A DNA stretch of 64,000 bases, from positions 3,410,001-3,474,000 of the forward strand of contig NZ_CP120368.1 of NCBI RefSeq assembly GCF_029892045.1, written 5' to 3'. Origin of the DNA: Sinorhizobium numidicum. Its GTDB lineage: Bacteria > Pseudomonadota > Alphaproteobacteria > Rhizobiales > Rhizobiaceae. This document shows positions 29,041 to 38,800 of the stretch, one piece after another. A program made the translations under genes and the position numbers. The notes under the pieces were generated by a model. It did not search any database, was not told the DNA's origin, and saw only the letters and a list, made by a program, of their open reading frames with translations. The first letter of the stretch is position 1. Every line of letters starts with the position of its first letter.

Positions 29041-29054
29041 TTGATCGAAGTCAA
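29041..29054. promoter_or_regulatory. candidate FNR/FixK box upstream of hemA
   Basis: TTGATCGAAGTCAA matches the anaerobox consensus TTGAT-N4-ATCAA at nine of ten fixed positions. It lies 142 bases before the hemA ATG, between the hemA promoter region and the terminator of the Mo-hydroxylase operon. FixK-type regulators activate heme synthesis at low oxygen in several rhizobia. Confidence 0.55.
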
Positions 29055-29062
29055 GCAATCCG

Positions 29063-29093
29063 CAAAAAAGGACGGCCGCAGCCGCCCTTTTCA
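29063..29093 (-). terminator. Rho-independent terminator of the Mo-hydroxylase operon
   Basis: AAAGG-A-CGGC pairs with GCCG-C-CCTTT around a CGCA loop. On the minus strand the hairpin is followed by TTTTTTG, 17 bases after the stop of the medium-subunit gene. Confidence 0.7.
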
Positions 29094-29109
29094 ATACCTA
29101 AGTAGGCCC

Positions 29110-29907
29110 TCAGGCCGCCGCCACGGCGCGTTTCGTCATCACCTTGACGAGGTTGGCGCGATAGGCAGCACTCGCATGGAGATCGGAAAGCAAATCGGCA
29201 GCGTCGACCGTCACGTTTGCGACGGCGTCCGGTGACCAATTGGCGGCAAGCGCCGCCTCGAGGCCCTGGTGGCGGAAGACGCCGTTCGAGCCCGCGCCGG
29301 TGACGGCAACACGAACATCGCCATTGTCGCGCTGCGCAACGAAGACGCCGGTGATCGCGTAGCGCGAGGCGGGGTTGCGGAACTTCTGGTAAGCGGCCTT
29401 AGCGGGCGCCTCGAAGCGGACGGCGGTGATGATCTCGCCCTCCTCCAGCGCCGTTTCGAAGAGGCCGGTGAAGAAGTCGCCCGCCGTGAGCTCGCGATTG
29501 TTGGTGACGATCACCGCATCGAGCGCCAGCATCGCGGCCGGATAATCGGCCGCCGGATCGTTGTTGGCGATGGAGCCGCCGATCGTGCCCATGTGACGCA
29601 CATGCGGATCGCCGATCTGGCTGGCCAGCCCGCAAATGGCGGGACAGACCGCTTTGAGCTCGGCGGAGGTGGCAACCTCTTCGTGGGTGGTTGCCGCGCC
29701 GATCCGTACCGACCGGCCGGTGACGGTGATTCCCTTCATTTCGCCGATGTGGCGGAGATCGATCAGATCGCTCGGCGCAGCAAGCCGCTGCTTCATCGTG
29801 GGGATGAGCGTCATGCCTCCCGAAAGATATTTTCCTTCGGCCGCATCGCCCATCAGCTTGATTGCCTCCTGGACCGACGAGGCTCTGTGGTAATTCGTCT
29901 CGTACAT
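29110..29907 (-). CDS. molybdenum hydroxylase FAD-binding (medium) subunit, CoxM-like
   Basis: A 265-residue flavoprotein subunit of the xanthine dehydrogenase / CO dehydrogenase superfamily. The FAD-binding motifs are KYLSGGMTLIPTMK (the A/SGGxSL-type motif) and MGTIGGSIANNDPAADYPAA (the TIGG motif), and the C-terminal CO_deh_flav_C domain has FRNPASRYAITGVFVA. It carries electrons from the 2Fe-2S subunit to an acceptor. GGAGG precedes the ATG. It is the last gene of an S-L-M operon on the minus strand. Confidence 0.92.
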   Translation of the reverse strand: MYETNYHRASSVQEAIKLMGDAAEGKYLSGGMTLIPTMKQRLAAPSDLIDLRHIGEMKGITVTGRSVRIGAATTHEEVATSAELKAVCPAICGLASQIGDPHVRHMGTIGGSIANNDPAADYPAAMLALDAVIVTNNRELTAGDFFTGLFETALEEGEIITAVRFEAPAKAAYQKFRNPASRYAITGVFVAQRDNGDVRVAVTGAGSNGVFRHQGLEAALAANWSPDAVANVTVDAADLLSDLHASAAYRANLVKVMTKRAVAAA

Positions 29908-29922
29908 CTCCCGTCCTCCGGA

Positions 29923-32268
29923 TCAATTGCTGGAATGCATCGCCACCCAGACCTTCTGAGGTGTGGCGGGCATGGTGAGCGTATTGTTGCCGATCGCATC
30001 GGTGATCGCGTTGATCAGCGCCGGCGGCGAACCGATCGCACCCGCTTCGCCGCAGCCCTTGACCCCGAGGGGATTGTTCGGGCAGGGCGTGTTCGAGGTC
30101 GATACCTTGAAGGACGGCAGGTCGTCGGCCCGCGGCATGGCGTAGTCCATGTAGCTCGCCGTCAACAACTGGCCGCTCTCGTCGTAGTGCACGCCTTCGA
30201 GCAGCGCCTGGCCAATGCCCTGCGCAAGCCCGCCATGCACCTGTCCCTCGACGATCATCGGATTGATGATATTGCCGAAATCGTCCGCCGCGACAAACTG
30301 GACGATCTTCGTCTGACCCGTCTCAGGATCGACCTCCACCTCGCAGATATAGCAGCCAGCCGGGAACGTAAAATTGGCCGGATCGTAGAAGGCGCCCTCC
30401 TTGAGGCCGGGTTCCATGCCGGCAGGCAGGTTGTGGGCGGTATAGGCGGCAAGCGCCATCTGGAACCAGGGAACCGCCTTGTCGGTGCCGGCGACCTTGA
30501 GCTCGCCGTTTTCGATGACGATGTCGCTCTCGTCCGCCTCCATCAGGTGAGCGGCGATCTTCTTCGCCTTCACCTCCACCTTGTCGAGCGCCTTGGCGAC
30601 CGCCGACATGCCGACGGCCCCCGAGCGCGAGCCGTAGGTGCCCATGCCCATCTGCACCTTGTCCGTATCGCCGTGAACGATATTGACGCTGTCGATCGGC
30701 ACGCCGAACCGCTCGGCGACGAGCTGGGCAAAGGTCGTTTCATGCCCTTGGCCGTGGCTGTGCGAACCGGTCATCACCTCGATCGTTCCGACCGCGTTGA
30801 CCCTGACCTCCGCCGATTCCCACAGCCCGACGCCGGCGCCGAGCGAGCCGGCCGCGGCGGAAGGCGCCAGCCCGCAAGCCTCGATATAACAACTCATGCC
30901 GATGCCACGCTTCATGCCGCGCCGCTCGGCCTCTGCCCTACGCGTTGCAAAGCCGTTCCAGTCGGCGGCCGCCATCGCCGCACTCAGCGACGTTTCATAA
31001 TCTCCCGCGTCGTAATTCATGATCACCGGCGTCTGGTGCGGGAAGGAACGGATGAAGTTGATGCGCCGGATTTCGGCTGGCGACAGGCCAAGTTCGCGCG
31101 CCGCGGTTTCCATCGTGCGTTCGAGGAGATAGGTCGCCTCCGGGCGCCCGGCGCCACGATAGGCATCGACCGGAGCGGTGTTGGTGTAGACGGTGCGGAC
31201 ATTGGCATGGATCGCCGGGATATCGTATTGCCCGGAGAGCAGCGTCGCATAGAGATAAGTCGGCACGCAGGAGGAGAAGAGCGACATGTAGGCGCCGAGA
31301 TTGGCGATCGTATCGACCTTCAACGCGGTGATCCGGTTGTTGGCGTCGAACGCCATCTTCACCGTCGACACGTGATCGCGGCCATGCGCATCCGTCAAAA
31401 AGGCCTCTGTGCGGTCGCAGGTCCATTTCACCGGCACACCGGTCCGCTTCGAGGCCCAGAGGCAGACGATTTCCTCCGGATAGATGTAGATCTTCGAGCC
31501 GAAGCCGCCGCCGACATCAGGGGCGATCACTCTTAGCTTGTTTTCCGGCGCGACATTGTAGAAGGCGCTCATCACGAGCCGTGCCAAATGCGGATTCTGG
31601 CTCGTCGTATAGCAGGTATAGTGATCGTCGCCCGCGTCGTAGATGCCGAGCGTGGCGCGCGGCTCCATCGCATTGGGCGACAGACGGTTGTTATAAATCT
31701 TCAGCTCCGTGACATGCGCCGCACCTGCAATCGCCCGGTCGACCGCAGCAGCATCGCCGAGTTCCCAATCGAAGATCAGGTTGTTTTGGGCTTCCGGATG
31801 GATCTGCGGCTGGCCTTCGGCCATGGCATCCACCGGATCGGTGACCACCGGCAGCGGCTCGTAGTCGACGACCACCGCCTCCGCGGCGTCGCGTGCTTCG
31901 GCAACACTGTCGGCGACCACAATGGCAACGGCATCGCCCACATAGCGCACGGTCTTGTCGGCAAGCGGCCGCCAGGCGCCCATCTTCATCGGCGAGCCGT
32001 CCTTCGAATGGATCATCCAGCCGCAAATGATATTGCCGATACCATCGCCAAGCAGTTGCTTACCGTCGAGCACGTCGATGACGCCGGGCATCGCCTTGGC
32101 CGCCGTTGCATCGATCCTGGCGATCGTCGCATGCGCGTGCGGACTGCGTACAAAGACAGCGTATTTCATTCCCGGCACCGTCATGTCGTCGGTGTAGCGC
32201 CCCTTGCCGATCAGGAAGCGCTTGTCTTCCTTGCGCGCTACCCGCGCGCCAATGCCTTCAACGCCCAT
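29923..32268 (-). CDS. molybdenum hydroxylase large subunit, form II CoxL-like
   Basis: A 781-residue molybdopterin-cytosine-dinucleotide subunit. Domains: the N-terminal a/b hammerhead (RFLIGKGRYTDDM...) and the Mo-binding part with GGGFGSKIY, the active-site loop AYRGAGR at about residue 371, GQGHETTFAQLVAERFG, and the catalytic Glu in GCGEAGAIGSPPALINAI. True CO dehydrogenases (form I) carry AYxCSFR with the Cys that binds copper; here the form II loop has no Cys, so CO oxidation is doubtful and an aldehyde or N-heterocycle oxidation is more likely. GGGAGGAG precedes the ATG. Confidence 0.92.
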   Translation of the reverse strand: MGVEGIGARVARKEDKRFLIGKGRYTDDMTVPGMKYAVFVRSPHAHATIARIDATAAKAMPGVIDVLDGKQLLGDGIGNIICGWMIHSKDGSPMKMGAWRPLADKTVRYVGDAVAIVVADSVAEARDAAEAVVVDYEPLPVVTDPVDAMAEGQPQIHPEAQNNLIFDWELGDAAAVDRAIAGAAHVTELKIYNNRLSPNAMEPRATLGIYDAGDDHYTCYTTSQNPHLARLVMSAFYNVAPENKLRVIAPDVGGGFGSKIYIYPEEIVCLWASKRTGVPVKWTCDRTEAFLTDAHGRDHVSTVKMAFDANNRITALKVDTIANLGAYMSLFSSCVPTYLYATLLSGQYDIPAIHANVRTVYTNTAPVDAYRGAGRPEATYLLERTMETAARELGLSPAEIRRINFIRSFPHQTPVIMNYDAGDYETSLSAAMAAADWNGFATRRAEAERRGMKRGIGMSCYIEACGLAPSAAAGSLGAGVGLWESAEVRVNAVGTIEVMTGSHSHGQGHETTFAQLVAERFGVPIDSVNIVHGDTDKVQMGMGTYGSRSGAVGMSAVAKALDKVEVKAKKIAAHLMEADESDIVIENGELKVAGTDKAVPWFQMALAAYTAHNLPAGMEPGLKEGAFYDPANFTFPAGCYICEVEVDPETGQTKIVQFVAADDFGNIINPMIVEGQVHGGLAQGIGQALLEGVHYDESGQLLTASYMDYAMPRADDLPSFKVSTSNTPCPNNPLGVKGCGEAGAIGSPPALINAITDAIGNNTLTMPATPQKVWVAMHSSN

Positions 32269-32348
32269 TGCTATCTCCTCCCGAGATCACGATGCTTTTG
32301 GCTTGCGACAACCCGAAATCATGAACGTGATCGATTCTAGTAGTTAGA

Positions 32349-32395
32349 GTCGGATGCGAGCGGAAAACCGCATACACTTTTCCTCGTCCCGCTCG
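32349..32395. repeat. rhizobial intergenic palindromic element (reverse copy)
   Basis: In reverse orientation it reads GAGCGGGACGAGGAAAAGTG and then a GCGGTTTTCCGC core ending in GCATCCG, matching the element at 3914-3965 (GAGCGGGATGAGGAAAA, GCGGTTTTC, ATCCCG). It lies in the 177-base gap between the large- and small-subunit genes. Confidence 0.65.
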
Positions 32396-32445
32396 AATAT
32401 TCAGCGAAGTTCTGCAGCGAAATTCCGGTCGAGCGGTTTCCGCGC

Positions 32446-32934
32446 TCATTCCGCAGCCTGACGGGCACCGCCCATTTCGGCGGCGGCAGCCAGGATCGCC
32501 TTGACGATGTTATGATAGCCGGTGCAGCGACAGATATTGCCTTCGAGCTCGGCACGCACCGTTGCCTCGTCCAGAGTGCTGCCATGGCGGCGGATCATGT
32601 CGACGGCCGTCATCACCATGCCGGGCGTGCAGAAGCCGCATTGCAGGCCGTGATGCTCTTTGAAAGCCGCCTGGACCGGGTGAAGTTCGCCATTCTGCGC
32701 CAGTCCTTCGATCGTTGTGATCGACGAGCCCGCGGCCTGTGCGGCGAGGATCGAACAGCTTTTCACCGATTGCCCGTCGAGATCGATGACGCAGGCGCCG
32801 CACTGTGCGGTGTCGCAGCCGACATGCGTCCCGGTCAATCCGAGGTTTTCGCGGATAAAGTGCACCAGCAACGTCCGGTCATCGCAGACGCCGCTGACGT
32901 CGCGGCCGTTGACCGTCATCGTTATTTTCGCCAT
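32446..32934 (-). CDS. molybdenum hydroxylase 2Fe-2S (small) subunit, CoxS-like
   Basis: A 162-residue iron-sulfur subunit. The plant-type 2Fe-2S cluster Cys residues are in [16 protein letters not shown] and SCSILA, and the second cluster is held by CGFCTPGM and [11 protein letters not shown]. It passes electrons from molybdenum to the FAD subunit. The GGAGGAG site precedes the ATG. It is the first gene of the operon and is separated from the large-subunit gene by 177 bases that hold a palindromic repeat. Confidence 0.94.
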   Translation of the reverse strand: MAKITMTVNGRDVSGVCDDRTLLVHFIRENLGLTGTHVGCDTAQCGACVIDLDGQSVKSCSILAAQAAGSSITTIEGLAQNGELHPVQAAFKEHHGLQCGFCTPGMVMTAVDMIRRHGSTLDEATVRAELEGNICRCTGYHNIVKAILAAAAEMGGARQAAE

Positions 32935-33358
32935 TTCGCTCCTCCGGGGGGTCGGTCAGTGCCAGGATGAGCGCGGCTTCAAATCGGGTGAGATATGTTC
33001 ACGCGACCCAAAGTACGCGCCACTGATATCAATGCCCTTGCCAGCGGCCCTCCTCCGAACCGACATGGCGACATTGTATCATTTGTCTTTTTTTAAAATG
33101 TCGCAACCGTCTCAGGCCACCGCAGGGCAAAAAAATCCGGCGCCGCATGTAACGCCGGAAACAGCGCCTTCATCTTCTGTTCAGGAAAGATCGCATTATC
33201 TTGCGGCGGGAAGATTCGTCGCCTCCAGTGGACTTTCCTGGGCGGCGGGTTATTTTCCGAATGCAAGTTCAAGTGGAGGCGGCGTTCCGTCGGCCTTCTT
33301 TTCACCCAAGGCACGGACGAAGCGAAGGCTGAAATCCGTAGAGATCGGAGAGGACAAC
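32935..33358. other. intergenic region between the Mo-hydroxylase operon and the glycine-zipper gene
   Basis: No gene that I can support. It must hold the promoters of both divergent units. A local AT-rich part around 33067-33105 (ATTGTATCATTTGTC, then TTTTTTTAAAATG) is the most promoter-like segment. Open frames here run into the lipoprotein gene without a start signal of their own. Confidence 0.4.
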
Positions 33359-33616
33359 ATGAAAAAAGCCATCGCACTGGTGCTGGTCGCCCTGTCGGTT
33401 GCAAGCTGCACGCAGACGGAGAAGGGTGCCGGCATCGGTGCCGTTTCCGGGGCAATCATCGGCGGCGCGGTCACCGGCAACGTTCGCGGAGCTGCTGTCG
33501 GCGCGGCAATCGGCGGCGTGTCCGGCGCGGTCATCGGCCACGTCACCGAGCAGCCCGGCCAGTGCTACTACCGTGATCGCTACGGTCGCCGCTACATCGA
33601 CTCCTGCCCGCGCTGA
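33359..33616 (+). CDS. glycine-zipper outer-membrane lipoprotein (YMGG-like)
   Basis: An 85-residue protein with a lipoprotein signal peptide (MKKAIALVLVALSVASC, lipobox VASC). The body is a glycine zipper: GAGIGAVSGAIIGGAVTGNVRG followed by AAVGAAIGGVSGAVIGHV in blocks of under 20 residues, then a short tail with CYYRDRYGRRYIDSCP. Such proteins span or bind the outer membrane. The ATG at 33359 has GGAGAGGA upstream. It is monocistronic, with a strong terminator just after it. Confidence 0.88.
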   Translation: MKKAIALVLVALSVASCTQTEKGAGIGAVSGAIIGGAVTGNVRGAAVGAAIGGVSGAVIGHVTEQPGQCYYRDRYGRRYIDSCPR

Positions 33617-33644
33617 AGCATACGTTTCAACAAGAGGCATGGCG

Positions 33645-33670
33645 GCCCCGGAGCAATCCGGGGCTTTTTT
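33645..33670 (+). terminator. Rho-independent terminator after the lipoprotein gene
   Basis: A perfect 8-bp stem GCCCCGGA / TCCGGGGC with a GCAA tetraloop and a run of six T, starting 28 bases after the stop codon. Confidence 0.92.
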
Positions 33671-33837
33671 GTGCCCTGGAGACAACATACAGGCGCTTTT
33701 TCCCCGATTTCCGGGCGATTCTCGCCCTGAGTGGTGGATGCGGCACCCCGTGATCGTTAACAAATGGAAAACTTTGCCATGCTATGGTGACCATTGCCGC
33801 ACATGCAGGTAGTGAGTAAAGAGTCGCCTGAAACGGG

Positions 33838-35763
33838 ATGCGGAGAGGAATGTCTCCACCACGGTCGAGTATCGCGTACTGGAAGGCAGCGACGGCGCTC
33901 GCCATTGCGGCCTCGGCGGCGCTCGGTCCGTTTTTCGCCGATCCGGCCCACGCAATCAGAATCTTCGGCATGCGCTTCTTCGAAAGCGCCGAAGAGGAGG
34001 CGCAGGTGATCGACCCGGTCAATTACGCGCTGACCTTCGAGACCGGAACGGACGATGAGGAACTGCGCGAGGCGCTCGAAAACAGTTCGCGACTCTTCCA
34101 GGACAAGGAAGAGCCAGTCTCCGGCGACTTAGGCCTTGCGATCAAGGCTCGCGACGACCGGGAGCGCATCCTCGCAGCGCTTTATGAAAAGGCGCGCTAC
34201 GGGGGAACGGTCAGCATCCTCATCAACGGGCAGGACATCGACAGCCTGCCACCGGATCCATCCTTTCCCGATGACAAGGCGGTGCCGGTCACCGTCAGCA
34301 TCACGCCTGGGCCCGCGTTCACACTAGGTTCGGTGAGGTTGGAAGGCGATGCCAAAGGGCTCGATCCTGCCACCTACGATCTGAAGCGTGGCGCCCGCGC
34401 CGACTCGACGCTGATCATCAAAGCGGGCGAGCAGATCGTCAATGATCTGAAGGAACAGAGCCGGCCGCTGGCGAAGCTTACCGAACGCAGCGTCATCGCC
34501 GACCATGCCACGTCCACGGTCGACGTGACGATCAGCGCCGACGGCGGACCGGTTGCCCCGGTCGGGCAACTCACGGTCACGGGTACGAAGACCGTCGATC
34601 CGGAATTCGTCAGAGACTATTCCCGGCTCAATCACGGCCGGCCCTATTCGCCGGAAAACATACGCAAGGCTGCCGAGCGCCTGCGCCTGCTGAACGTCTT
34701 TTCGAGCGTCACGATCAACGAAGCCGATGCACTCGCGCCGGACGGCACGATGCCGATGAACATTCAGGTGTCAGAAGGCAAACACCGCTATTTCGGCTTC
34801 GGAGGGCAGGTCTCGACGACGGACGGCCTCGGTCTCCAGGGCTATTGGGGCCACCGCAACCTCTTCGGCCGGGCGGAATCGCTTCGGATTGAAGGATCGG
34901 TCGACCGTATCGGCGAGACGACGGATGTCGGCGGCCTCGACTATTCCGCCGCTGTTCTCTTCGCCAAACCCGGCGCCTTCGGACCTGCATCGACCTTCAC
35001 CGCAAGTGTCAGGGCCGCCATCGTCGATCCCGATGCCTATCGCGCAAAGACGATCACGGCCGCGGTCGGAGCAGGCTTCGAGCTTTCGCCGCAGGATACG
35101 GCGTCCGTCGGCGCGGAGCTCGGTTGGGCGGATATCGAAGACGCGTTCGGTTCGAATTCCTATCTCACCGCCAGCATTCCGCTCGAATATGTCCGGGATA
35201 CGCGCGACGACAAGCTCAACGCGACCGAAGGCTATCGGGCGCTGATCAATGCCAGGCCGAGCTACGAGATCGAGGGCAAGACCTTCTTCAGCTCGTTCGA
35301 AGCCTCCGCGTCCGGCTACTATGCGCTCGGCAGCGAAAAGCGTTTCGTGCTGGCCGGCAAGCTTGGCGCCGGTGTGCTTGTCGGCGGCGACGAACTTGCC
35401 GATATACCGGCGACCCGGCGCTTCTTCCTTGGCGGAGGGGGGTCGGTGCGCGGCTATTCCTATCAGGAAATCAGTCCGCGCAACGCCAGCAACGATCTGA
35501 CCGGCGGCCGCTCCTATGTGAGCGGCTCGCTCGAAGCCCGCATTGCGGTCACCGAGACGATCGGCATCGTGCCGTTCATCGACGCCGGCAGCGTGTCGGC
35601 GAGCACGACACCGGATTTCTCTGACATTCGTACCGGCGCTGGCATTGGCCTGCGTTATGCGACGCCCTTCGGGCCGATACGACTCGATTTCGCTGTGCCA
35701 CTCAACAAATATCCCGGCGGCACCGACTATGGCATTTATGCAGGCATCGGCCAGTCCTTCTGA
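33838..35763 (+). CDS. tamA: autotransporter assembly factor TamA, Omp85 family
   Basis: A 641-residue outer-membrane protein with a signal peptide (ALAIAASAALGPFFADPAHA). POTRA-like domains fill about residues 60-320 (ITPGPAFTLGSVRLEGDAKG, PVGQLTVTGTKTVDPEFVRDY), then the 16-strand beta barrel from about 335 with the Omp85 loop motif GGSVRGYSYQE and a C-terminal Phe (YAGIGQSF). It inserts proteins into the outer membrane together with TamB, encoded 101 bases downstream. The start may instead be the ATG at 33850, which has GGAGAGGA before it. Confidence 0.92.
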   Translation: MRRGMSPPRSSIAYWKAATALAIAASAALGPFFADPAHAIRIFGMRFFESAEEEAQVIDPVNYALTFETGTDDEELREALENSSRLFQDKEEPVSGDLGLAIKARDDRERILAALYEKARYGGTVSILINGQDIDSLPPDPSFPDDKAVPVTVSITPGPAFTLGSVRLEGDAKGLDPATYDLKRGARADSTLIIKAGEQIVNDLKEQSRPLAKLTERSVIADHATSTVDVTISADGGPVAPVGQLTVTGTKTVDPEFVRDYSRLNHGRPYSPENIRKAAERLRLLNVFSSVTINEADALAPDGTMPMNIQVSEGKHRYFGFGGQVSTTDGLGLQGYWGHRNLFGRAESLRIEGSVDRIGETTDVGGLDYSAAVLFAKPGAFGPASTFTASVRAAIVDPDAYRAKTITAAVGAGFELSPQDTASVGAELGWADIEDAFGSNSYLTASIPLEYVRDTRDDKLNATEGYRALINARPSYEIEGKTFFSSFEASASGYYALGSEKRFVLAGKLGAGVLVGGDELADIPATRRFFLGGGGSVRGYSYQEISPRNASNDLTGGRSYVSGSLEARIAVTETIGIVPFIDAGSVSASTTPDFSDIRTGAGIGLRYATPFGPIRLDFAVPLNKYPGGTDYGIYAGIGQSF

Positions 35764-35864
35764 ATTTGCTGGCGTGCCGTGCTAGAATTGGCAAATCCGC
35801 CCACGGGCAAAGCCTTTCCGTTCTGCCGATTCCAGAGCGGCGCAACATAGGCTATGGATAGGAC

Positions 35865-38800
35865 ATGAATCAGGTCATCCGCATTCTTGGAGCCACACTG
35901 CGCTACTTTTTTGCCGTCCTCGGCACGCTCGTGGTCGTGCTCCTTCTGCTCGTCGCGTTCTTAGGCTTCACTGTACCCGGCGCGCGTGTCGTCGCATGGG
36001 CTCTCGAGAAATATGCGGCAACCCCTGACCAGATCGTCCGCATCTCGGATCCAAGCGCGTTGCTGACCGGCGATTTCACGGCGGGGACGGTGACGCTCTT
36101 CGACGGAGAGGGCATCTACGGGGAGGTTCGCGACCTGTCGGTCCATTGGTCGCCGGCGGAACTGTTCTCGCTCCGCTTCGACGCGAGCAACATCTCGGCA
36201 GGTTCGATCCGCCTGGAGCGGCTGCCGATTCCGTCGACCGAAACGAAGGAAGTGCGCTCGACACTCGCCCTTCCTGTCGACGTAAAGATCGATGCCTTCG
36301 ACCTCAAGGAGTTCGTGGTCGGAAAAGAGATCGCCGGTCAGGACCAGTTTCTGACGGCGAACGGTAAGGTGGATGCCACCAATTCCAGCATTGCGCTTGC
36401 CTTTGACGCCGCCCAGCGCGACCGCCCGGAGGCACGCGCAGTCGCCGATCTCGTTTTCAATCCTGCCGGCAACCAGCTGAAACTCGAAGCGCAGATCGCC
36501 GAACCGAAGGGCGGCCTGGTCACCAAGCTGCTTCGCCTGCCGGGCGAGCCCGCCATCAACATGACGCTGACCGGAGAGGGCCCGCTCTCCGACTGGACGG
36601 GATCGGGCACAGCCGCACTCGATGGCACCGAGGTCCTCCGTCTCAACGGGCGCCATGTGCTGGCGAGCGAGGGGATGCACAGGCTTACGGTTTCCGGTGG
36701 CGGCGCCCTCGGTTCGCTGATGCCTGCGGTTTTCAAGCCGCTCTTCGAGGGGACGACCAGCATCGATCTGACGGCCGCATTCGATGGCAAGAGCCTGGTC
36801 AAAATCGAGGCCGGCAAGCTTTCGACCGGGGCGCTGACGCTCAATGCTTCCGGAACGGTCAACAGCCAAGGTGAGAACAATCTTCAGGCAAGCCTTACCG
36901 GCATGAGCGGCGCGATCGATTTCCGTTGGCCGCTGGAACAAGGCGAGCTCCGGGCACTGATCAACACCGCCAATCTGTCGCTGATCGGAGACGGCCAATC
37001 GGCAATCCTCGACGTCGCCGCCGACGTTTCGTCCGTCCAGCTGCCGCACGGGGAACTCAGCGCCGTTCGGCTTTCGGCGCAAAGCGATGCCTTCAACCTG
37101 GAAACCCAGTCCGGGTCGCTGCAGACGACAGTCCAGATAAGCGAGAGCCGGTTTTCAAGCGCCGATCTCGATCGGGCGATACGGGCGCCGTTGAAAGCGG
37201 ACGGCACGCTTGCCGTCACGCCGGAGGCCATCCGTTTTGATCCCTTGACGATCGAGAGTGCCAGTATCGGCGGCACTGTCACTGGCAGCCTGAAGCGGGC
37301 CGATGCGTCCATCGAAGCGGCCTTCAAGCTCTTCGCCGTACCCCAGGTGCTGCCGCCGGCACTGGCCGGCAAATTCGACGGTACGATTGCTCTTTCCGGC
37401 AATGTCGAGACCGAGGAGGACGGCAGAGTTCAGGTGAGCGGCCTCGACGTCAAATCCGGAACTGTGGAGGCCTCGGGCTCCGTTGCGCTCGCAGGCGAAA
37501 CGCTGACGGCGGATATTCAAGGCACCCTGCCTGATCTCGGCAGGTTGCTTGCCGATGCCAAAGGCACGGCGGCCTTCCACGCCGCAGCATCCGGTCCGCT
37601 GAGCAAGCTCGGCATCAAGGCGGAAATGACTTCCAGCGGTGTGACGCTCGCCGGGCGCGCGCTCACCGATCTGGTGGTGAATGCCGATGCGACGGCGACG
37701 CCGGATAGCCCGCAGGCGAAACTGACGGCGACCGGCAGTCTCGACGGTCAAGCGATCGACGTTCGGGCCGATGTGATCTCCGAGGACGGTCGCACCTCGA
37801 TCCCGACCCTGGAAGCAAAAATCGGCAACAACCGGCTAACGGGCGCGCTCAACCTAACGCCCGACTTCAAACCGGACGGCACGGTCGACTTCACCCTACC
37901 CGACCTCGGTCTGCTCGCCGCCATGGCCGGCCAACAGGCATCCGGCGATCTTGCCGGTTCCGCGACGATTAGCACCGCCGACGGCGTCACCTCGGTCGTA
38001 GTCAAAGCGAATGGCAACAGCATCCAGCGCGACGCCTTGACAATCGCCAAGCCGGCCGCCGACATCAGCATCGCCGACGTCGCAAAGCTTGCCATCAACG
38101 GCAGCATCAAGGCGGAAAGCATCGCCCAGGGGCAAAACCGCATAGCGAATGCCAGCCTCGTTTTCGACCGGCAGGCGGAAAAAACCGGCTTTTCGCTCGG
38201 GGGCGAATATGACGGTGCGCCGGTGACGGCGACGGGCGATCTCACAAGCAATGCCGGCCGCACCGAAATCCGCCTCGCCTCCTTTATGGCGGCGCCGAAG
38301 AAGATCCCGCTGCAGCTCGCAAGGCCGGCCGTCGTCGCCATCGAGAACGGCGTCGCGCGGCTCGACGCTCTGACGGTCCAAGCCTCGTCCGGCAGCATTG
38401 CCGTCACCGGCACGGCCGGCGATAGGCTTGAGATCACGGCAGGGATCGACGCCCTGCCTGCGGTCCTGATCGACACCTTTGCGCCGACGCTCGGCGCGCA
38501 AGGCCTGATCGCAGGCACCGTCGAGGTCGAAGGTCCAGCGCAGGCGCCGGTGGTCGCATACGATCTCGCCTGGAGCGCCGCGTCGATCAGTTCGGTGCGA
38601 TCGGCCAACATCGCCGCACAGGATATCGCCGCAAAAGGTTCGATCGCCGTCACCGACGACCGCATTCGCTTCGATCCGCTGACGGTCGAAAGCGCCGGCT
38701 TCCGCGGCAACGTCACCGGCAGTCTCGACCGGACCGATACGACCGCGGAAGCGAGCTTCAAATTCTTCGCCGAACCCGGCCTGCTGCCGCCCGGCCTCGC

